Positions 59,884 through 64,000 of a DNA stretch of 64,000 bases are shown here, in pieces. Both the position numbers and the translations under genes were made by a program. This DNA comes from Bradyrhizobium jicamae (GTDB lineage Bacteria; Pseudomonadota; Alphaproteobacteria; Rhizobiales; Xanthobacteraceae). Where the stretch lies: assembly GCF_018130695.1 (NCBI RefSeq), contig NZ_JAFCJX010000002.1, positions 434,001 to 498,000 on the forward strand, given 5' to 3'. The notes under the pieces are model-generated. The model did no database searches and was not told the DNA's origin. It worked only from the letters and a program-made list of their open reading frames with translations. Numbering within the stretch: position 1 is the first letter of the stretch; the number at the start of each line of letters is the position of its first letter.

Positions 59884-60588
59884 ATGCTGGAATTGAAATC
59901 GATCGATGCAGGCTACGGCACCTTCCAGGCGCTGTTCGACGTCAGCCTCGAGGTCAAGGCCGGTGAGGCCGTCGGCGTGATCGGCCCGAACGGCGCCGGC
60001 AAGACCACCTTGATGCGGGTGATCTCCGGATTGATCCGCCCGACCAGGGGCGCGATCACGATGGAGGGCACCGACGTCCTGAAGACGGCGGCACACCGCA
60101 TCGTCAGCCTCGGCATCGCCCATGTGCCGGAGAACCGCCGGCTGTTTCCGCGGCTGACCGTCGACGACAATCTGAAGATGGGCGCCTACATGCCGGGCGC
60201 GCGCGCCAAATATGCCGAGCGGCTGGAGTTCGTGTTCGACCTGTTCCCGCGCATGAAGGAGCGGCGCAACCAGCTCGCCGGCACCATGTCCGGCGGCGAG
60301 CAGCAGATGTGTGCGATCGGCCGCGCGCTGATGTCGAACCCGAAATTGCTGCTGCTTGACGAGCCTTCGGCCGGCCTCGCGCCGGTCGTGGTGCAGAACG
60401 TGTTCGAGCTGGTCAAGCGCATCCGCGCGAGCGGGTTGACCGTCTTGATCGTCGAGCAGAACGTGCAGCAGGTGCTGCGCGTGGTCGACCGCGCCTATCT
60501 GCTCGAAGCCGGCACCATCCGCGCCGCCGGCACCTCGGAAGAGCTCGCGGCGAGCGACACCATCAAGCAGGCATATCTCGGAGTGTAG
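59884..60588 (+). CDS. Liv-type ABC ATP-binding protein (LivF family)
   Basis: A 234-residue ATPase: Walker [10 protein letters not shown] near 36, HVPENRRLFPRLTVDDNLKMGAY typical of LivF, signature MSGGEQQMCAIGRAL near 137, Walker B LLLLDEPSAGLAP. The ATG at 59884 overlaps nothing but begins one base after the preceding stop. It forms the ATPase heterodimer with the LivG-type protein. Confidence 0.92.
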   Translation: MLELKSIDAGYGTFQALFDVSLEVKAGEAVGVIGPNGAGKTTLMRVISGLIRPTRGAITMEGTDVLKTAAHRIVSLGIAHVPENRRLFPRLTVDDNLKMGAYMPGARAKYAERLEFVFDLFPRMKERRNQLAGTMSGGEQQMCAIGRALMSNPKLLLLDEPSAGLAPVVVQNVFELVKRIRASGLTVLIVEQNVQQVLRVVDRAYLLEAGTIRAAGTSEELAASDTIKQAYLGV

Positions 60589-60598
60589 GGCAGGGGCG

Positions 60599-61480
60599 AT
60601 GCAGGCATTCCTCGACGTCTTCGACATCTACTTCCTAGAGGCCGTGATCAACGGCATCCTGCTCGGCGGCGTGCTGGCGCTGCTGGCGCTCGGGCTGAAC
60701 CTGATCTTCGGCGTCATCGACGTCACCTGGATCTGCTACGCCGAGCTCGTGATGATCGGCATGTACGGCATGTACTACCTCGTGCAGTACTACCATTTGC
60801 CGTATTGGGCCGCCGCGCCGCTGGTCATCCTCCTCGTCGCGCTGCTCGGCGCGGCCTTGCACTTCCTCGTCATCGCGCCGCTGCTCACCGCGCCGCCGAT
60901 CAATCAATTGCTCGCCACCGGCGGCGTGCTGTTCATCCTGCAGAGCTTTGCCACCGTCGCCTTCGGCATCGACTTCCGCAACCTCGGCATCCGCTTGCCC
61001 GTGCTGGCGCTCGGCGACATGAATTTCAGCTACGCGCGTCTGCTGTCGTTCGGCGCGGCGCTGATCGGCATGATCGGGGTCTATCTGTTCATGACGAAAA
61101 CCTTCACCGGCACCGCGATCCGCGCCATCGCGCAGGACCGCCAGATCATGTCGCTGATGGGCGTCGATGCCAAGCGCATCTATCTGATCACGTCTGCGAT
61201 CGGCGGCGGGCTCGCCGGCCTCGCCGCGTGTCTCCTCGTGCTGCAATATGACGTGCATCCCTTCGTCGGCCTGTCCTTCGGTCCCGTCACCTTCCTGATC
61301 TGCGTGCTCGGCGGCCTCGGCAATTTCATCGGCGGCTTCGTCGCCGCCTTCGTGTTCGCCGAGATCATCTCGCTCGGCGGATTGTTCTCCGATCTCGAAT
61401 GGGGCTACGTGCTGGCGTTCGCCTTCTTCATCATCATGATGTTCATCCGGCCCGCGGGCCTGCTCGCGAGGCGCTCGTGA
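60599..61480 (+). CDS. Liv-type ABC permease (LivH family)
   Basis: A 293-residue permease of about eight helices. GILLGGVLALLALGLNLIFGVIDVTW near the start and the EAA-like AIRAIAQDRQIMSLMGVDAKRIYLITSAIGGGLAGLA are the family hallmarks. It begins 10 bases after the LivF-type gene. Its stop overlaps the GTG of the next permease by 4 bases. Confidence 0.92.
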   Translation: MQAFLDVFDIYFLEAVINGILLGGVLALLALGLNLIFGVIDVTWICYAELVMIGMYGMYYLVQYYHLPYWAAAPLVILLVALLGAALHFLVIAPLLTAPPINQLLATGGVLFILQSFATVAFGIDFRNLGIRLPVLALGDMNFSYARLLSFGAALIGMIGVYLFMTKTFTGTAIRAIAQDRQIMSLMGVDAKRIYLITSAIGGGLAGLAACLLVLQYDVHPFVGLSFGPVTFLICVLGGLGNFIGGFVAAFVFAEIISLGGLFSDLEWGYVLAFAFFIIMMFIRPAGLLARRS

Positions 61481-62457
61481 ACAGGCAGGTTATCGGCTGG
61501 ATCGTCGGCATCGCGGCGCTGATCGCGCTGCCGTTCGTGCATCGAGATCCCTATCATCTGCATCTCCTCGTGCTGATCCTGATCTGGTCGTTCGCCTATA
61601 CGTCGTGGTCGATCATGGGCCGCTTCGGCCTGGTGTCGCTCGGCCATGGCGGCTTCATGGGCATCGGCGCCTATGTCACCGCGCTGCTGTGGAATCATGT
61701 GGGCATCTCGCCCTGGATCGGCATTCCCCTGAGCATGGTCACCGCGGGCGTGCTGGCGCTGATCGTCGCCTATCCCTGCTTCCGCTTCCGCATCACCGGG
61801 CATTATTTCGTGCTGGTGACGCTGGCGCTGTCGGGCATCGTGCTGCAGGTCATCACCGCGACGCGCGACTGGACCGGCGGCTCGCTCGGCTACACGCCGC
61901 AGCGCGCCGGTAGCGGCAGAAGCCTGTTCGCGCTGCAGTTCGACGACAAGATCACCTGGTACCTGATCGCGCTCGGGGTCTGGCTCGTCGGCCTCGTGGT
62001 CTGGCGCTGGATCGATCACAGCATGAGCCGCCACGCCATGGAGGCGATCTCGGAGGATGAGGACGCAGCCGCCGCGGCCGGCGTCAACGTCACCGCCGAG
62101 AAGCTCAAGATCACCCTGATCTCGGCGCTGATGACCGCGCTCGCCGGGGCGCTGTACTGCCAGTACCAGATGTTCATCTCGCCCGACACGGTGAGCGGCA
62201 TCGCCGTGTCGCTGCAGATGGTGTTCGCCGTCATCGTCGGCGGCGTCTACGTCTCGCTGGGCCCGACCATCGGCGCCATCATCACCATCCTGCTCGCGGA
62301 ATTCCTGCGTATCGGCTTCGGCACCAAGGCGGTCGGCTGGGACAATCTCGTCTATGGCATTCTCCTGGTGCTGTTCATCATCTTCCTGCCCAAGGGCATT
62401 CTTGGTAGCGTGCTGGACAAGTTCAGAACGCAACCGAAAGTGCCGCAGAGGTCATGA
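61477..62457 (+). CDS. Liv-type ABC permease (LivM family)
   Basis: A 326-residue permease with about nine helices. SIMGRFGLVSLGHGGFMGIGAYVTALL and SRHAMEAISEDEDAAAAAGVNVTAEKLKITLISALMTALAGALY are typical of LivM. The GTG at 61477 lies in the LivH stop (GTGA). Its own stop overlaps the start of the polyphosphate kinase gene by 4 bases. Confidence 0.9.
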   Translation: MNRQVIGWIVGIAALIALPFVHRDPYHLHLLVLILIWSFAYTSWSIMGRFGLVSLGHGGFMGIGAYVTALLWNHVGISPWIGIPLSMVTAGVLALIVAYPCFRFRITGHYFVLVTLALSGIVLQVITATRDWTGGSLGYTPQRAGSGRSLFALQFDDKITWYLIALGVWLVGLVVWRWIDHSMSRHAMEAISEDEDAAAAAGVNVTAEKLKITLISALMTALAGALYCQYQMFISPDTVSGIAVSLQMVFAVIVGGVYVSLGPTIGAIITILLAEFLRIGFGTKAVGWDNLVYGILLVLFIIFLPKGILGSVLDKFRTQPKVPQRS

Positions 62458-63374
62458 GCAAGAAACCGTCGCAACCGCTCTCCGCCGAGCTGAAGCCCTT
62501 TGTCGCCCCCTTCCGTTATGACGGCAGCGGCGAGTTTCATCTCAAGTCGCACACCACCGCCGAGAAGGGCGGCATGGACAAGGAGAAGGGCGCCGAGATC
62601 ATCGAGGCCAACCGCAAGCGCCTCAACGATTTCCAGGAAAAGCTCTACGCCCAGGACCGCTGGTCGCTGCTCTTGATCTTCCAGGGCATGGACGCCGCCG
62701 GCAAGGACAGCGCGATCAAGAGCGTGTTCGAGGGCGTCAATCCGCAGGGCTGCGAGGTCGCCTCGTTCAAGCAGCCGTCGACCAAGGAGCTCGACCACGA
62801 TTTCATGTGGCGCGCGATGCTGGCGCTGCCCGAGCGCGGCCGCATCGGCATCTTCAACCGCTCCTATTACGAGGAATGCCTGGTGGTGCGCGTGCACCCG
62901 GAAATCCTCGCCAAGGAGAAAATCCCGAAGCGCCTGGTGACCAAGAACATCTGGCGCGAACGCTTCGAGGACATCTCCGCCATCGAGCGCTATCTGTCGC
63001 GCAACGGCACCGTGATCCTGAAATTCTTCCTCAACGTCTCCAAGGAGGAGCAGCGCCAGCGTTTCCTCGATCGTCTGGAGGAGCCCGCCAAGAACTGGAA
63101 GTTCTCGATGGCCGACATCGCCGAGCGCGGACTGTGGGCGAAGTACCAGGCCGCCTATCAGGACATGATCCACCACACCGCGACGAAGGAAGCGCCCTGG
63201 CACATCGTGCCGGCCGATCACAAATGGTTCGCGCGCGTCGTGATCGGCTCGACCATCGTGGCGGCGCTGGACAAGCTCGACCTGAAATTCCCCGAGGTCG
63301 ACAAGGCGGACTTGAGCGAGTTCAAGAAGATCCGCGACGCGCTGCTGGCGGAGGGGAAGGGCGCGAAGAAGTAG
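62454..63374 (+). CDS. Polyphosphate kinase 2 family protein
   Basis: A 306-residue PPK2-type kinase that transfers phosphate between polyphosphate and nucleotides. Walker A is GMDAAGKDSAIKSV near 78; the Walker B/lid region FNRSYYEECLVVRVHPE follows near 137, and the lid helix KRLVTKNIWRERFEDI near 160. The one-domain length fits class I or III enzymes; nucleotide preference cannot be read from the sequence. It is joined to the permease gene by an ATGA overlap, so it is produced with the transporter. Confidence 0.9.
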   Translation: MSKKPSQPLSAELKPFVAPFRYDGSGEFHLKSHTTAEKGGMDKEKGAEIIEANRKRLNDFQEKLYAQDRWSLLLIFQGMDAAGKDSAIKSVFEGVNPQGCEVASFKQPSTKELDHDFMWRAMLALPERGRIGIFNRSYYEECLVVRVHPEILAKEKIPKRLVTKNIWRERFEDISAIERYLSRNGTVILKFFLNVSKEEQRQRFLDRLEEPAKNWKFSMADIAERGLWAKYQAAYQDMIHHTATKEAPWHIVPADHKWFARVVIGSTIVAALDKLDLKFPEVDKADLSEFKKIRDALLAEGKGAKK

Positions 63375-63403
63375 GTCACGTCGTAAGGTGAGCACACCGC
63401 GCA

Positions 63404-63431
63404 GGCTCCCTTCCCCCCTTGCGGGGGAGGG
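63404..63431 (+). repeat. Hairpin after the polyphosphate kinase gene, REP-like fragment
   Basis: TCCC-T-TCCCCC pairs with GGGGGA-GGGA around a short loop (about 63408-63431), followed further on by GGCTCCCTCAC. It resembles half of a palindromic element of the type at 17337, but the sequence differs. No T-run follows; it may still stabilise or end the operon transcript. Confidence 0.5.
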
Positions 63432-63687
63432 AACCCTTCTGCTGGTGGCTCCCTCACTTTAGCAGTGCGATCGACGAGTTAGGTCAGCTCCCCTGACCAT
63501 CTTTCCCCATTGCGGCGGCTTGCCATAATCGTCTAGAACGACCGCCGGACGCTGGCATCCGGCAACGAACCGTCAATGGTTTGGATACTAGGATTCAGCC
63601 TCCAAACAGGGTCTGGCAATGTCGATTCGCGGCGAAAAGTTCGGAAGTAGGGACGGGGCGATCGCCTCGGCTCGTCCGGCTGCGACC

Positions 63688-63735
63688 ATGCCCACCCTCC
63701 TTCTTGGCGGGCTTCTGCTTCTTATCGGCCCCTGA
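63688..63735 (+). CDS. leuA leader peptide (Leu-rich)
   Basis: A 15-codon frame reading MPTLLLGGLLLLIGP and a stop, with seven Leu codons and one Ile. It lies 107 bases upstream of leuA and its 3' end overlaps alternative hairpins. This is the expected form of an attenuation peptide that senses charged tRNA-Leu. No strong ribosome site is visible (GGCTGCGACC upstream), which lowers certainty. Confidence 0.75.
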   Translation: MPTLLLGGLLLLIGP

Positions 63736-63805
63736 GGGCCGTCTGGGCGGTTGGCGCCTGGGCACTCAGGGGTTGCGCGAGAACACCAGGAAACCCCCAG
63801 CGCCA
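63726..63805 (+). promoter_or_regulatory. Alternative hairpins between the Leu-rich leader and leuA
   Basis: CGGCCC (63726-63731) pairs with GGGCCG (63736-63741). Alternatively CCCCTGAG (63729-63736) pairs with CTCAGGGG (63765-63772). TGGCGCCTGGG (63752-63762) pairs with CCCAGCGCCA (63796-63805) with one bulge, and competes with the second pairing for space. No T-run follows, so the final switch could act on translation or through Rho rather than an intrinsic terminator. Confidence 0.6.
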
Positions 63806-63841
63806 GATTGAGCGCGATCGACCCAAAAAGGAATTGCAGAC

Positions 63842-64000
63842 ATGACCACCGCCCCGAAGTCCGACAAGGACCGCGTCATCATTTTCGACACCACCCTGCG
63901 CGACGGCGAACAGTGCCCCGGCGCCACCATGACCTTCGAGGAGAAGCTCGAGGTTGCCGAGTTGCTGGATGACATGGGTGTCGACGTCATCGAGGCCGGC
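63842..64000 (+). CDS. leuA: 2-isopropylmalate synthase, N-terminal part (runs off the window)
   Basis: The first 53 codons of LeuA, which condenses acetyl-CoA with 2-oxoisovalerate as the first committed step to leucine. The catalytic/metal-binding segment [23 protein letters not shown] is present at about 13-36; Asp in DTTLRDGEQ binds the divalent metal. AAAAAGGA lies before the ATG. It is preceded by a Leu-rich leader peptide and hairpins. The 3' end lies outside the window. Confidence 0.92.
   Translation, partial: MTTAPKSDKDRVIIFDTTLRDGEQCPGATMTFEEKLEVAELLDDMGVDVIEAG

Overview
The window is high-GC chromosomal DNA from an alphaproteobacterium, most likely Bradyrhizobium or a close relative in the Nitrobacteraceae. 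This rests on gene content and order (hflK-hflC-DUF2065-degP; serB divergent from miaA; ilvB-ilvA-ilvN followed by ilvC), on many ABC uptake systems, on DUF2336, PilZ and GGDEF proteins, and on palindromic repeat families I associate with that group. Species assignment is inference. I saw no rRNA, tRNA, CRISPR array, integrase or transposase.

Layout. 1-6.3 kb: membrane proteolysis and envelope quality control (hflK, hflC, DUF2065, a DegP-type protease), plsY, a small secreted protein and a secreted dienelactone-hydrolase-like protein. 6.3-12.5 kb (minus strand): a three-domain adenylation-carrier-thioesterase protein, an SDR and a ThDP-dependent enzyme as a pair, and a secreted unknown. 12.5-13.1 kb: no convincing gene, but a sigma70-like promoter followed by a strongly structured segment resembling a dispersed Bradyrhizobium repeat. 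13.1-15.2 kb: DUF2442, serB and miaA. 15.3-22.6 kb: branched-chain amino acid biosynthesis (ilvB, an ilvA-like gene, ilvN, methyltransferase, EamA and LysE exporters, ilvC), preceded by an Ile/Val-rich leader peptide and attenuator.

22.6-32.1 kb: c-di-GMP-related genes (PilZ; a large Cache-PAS-PAS-GGDEF-EAL protein with a degenerate EAL domain), DUF2336, a MerR regulator divergent from an Old Yellow Enzyme homologue, small secreted proteins, a TetR pseudogene and an LTA-synthase-like sulfatase-fold protein. 32.4-37.8 kb: a NEW3-ABC-permease operon facing an OpuA/OpuB-like osmoprotectant system whose permease and binding protein are fused. 38-41.3 kb: an HD phosphohydrolase, a secreted unknown and a ketopantoate-reductase-like gene.

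41.4-54.8 kb is an accessory nitrogen and organic-substrate uptake region. It holds an M20 deacylase, a complete NitT/TauT ABC transporter and an allophanate-hydrolase-like amidase in one operon. Next to it are a Crp/Fnr regulator, a second NitT/TauT ATPase-permease pair, a RibD-C reductase, a flavin amine oxidase, an MFS carrier, a cupin and a lone NitT/TauT binding protein, with palindromic repeats in the gaps. 54.9-56.6 kb: a Nudix protein and two small membrane proteins in relatively AT-rich DNA. 56.7-63.4 kb: a FadR-type GntR regulator divergent from a Liv-type ABC operon ending in a polyphosphate kinase 2 gene, with three CATCNGATG sites in the gap. 63.4-64 kb: the leuA control region with a Leu-rich leader peptide, and the first 53 codons of leuA.

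Themes. Branched-chain amino acids dominate: ilv biosynthesis, leuA and a Liv-type transporter, with two independent leader-peptide candidates. Palindromic repeats are common and in two places appear to have become part of coding sequence (DegP N-terminus, MFS C-terminus).
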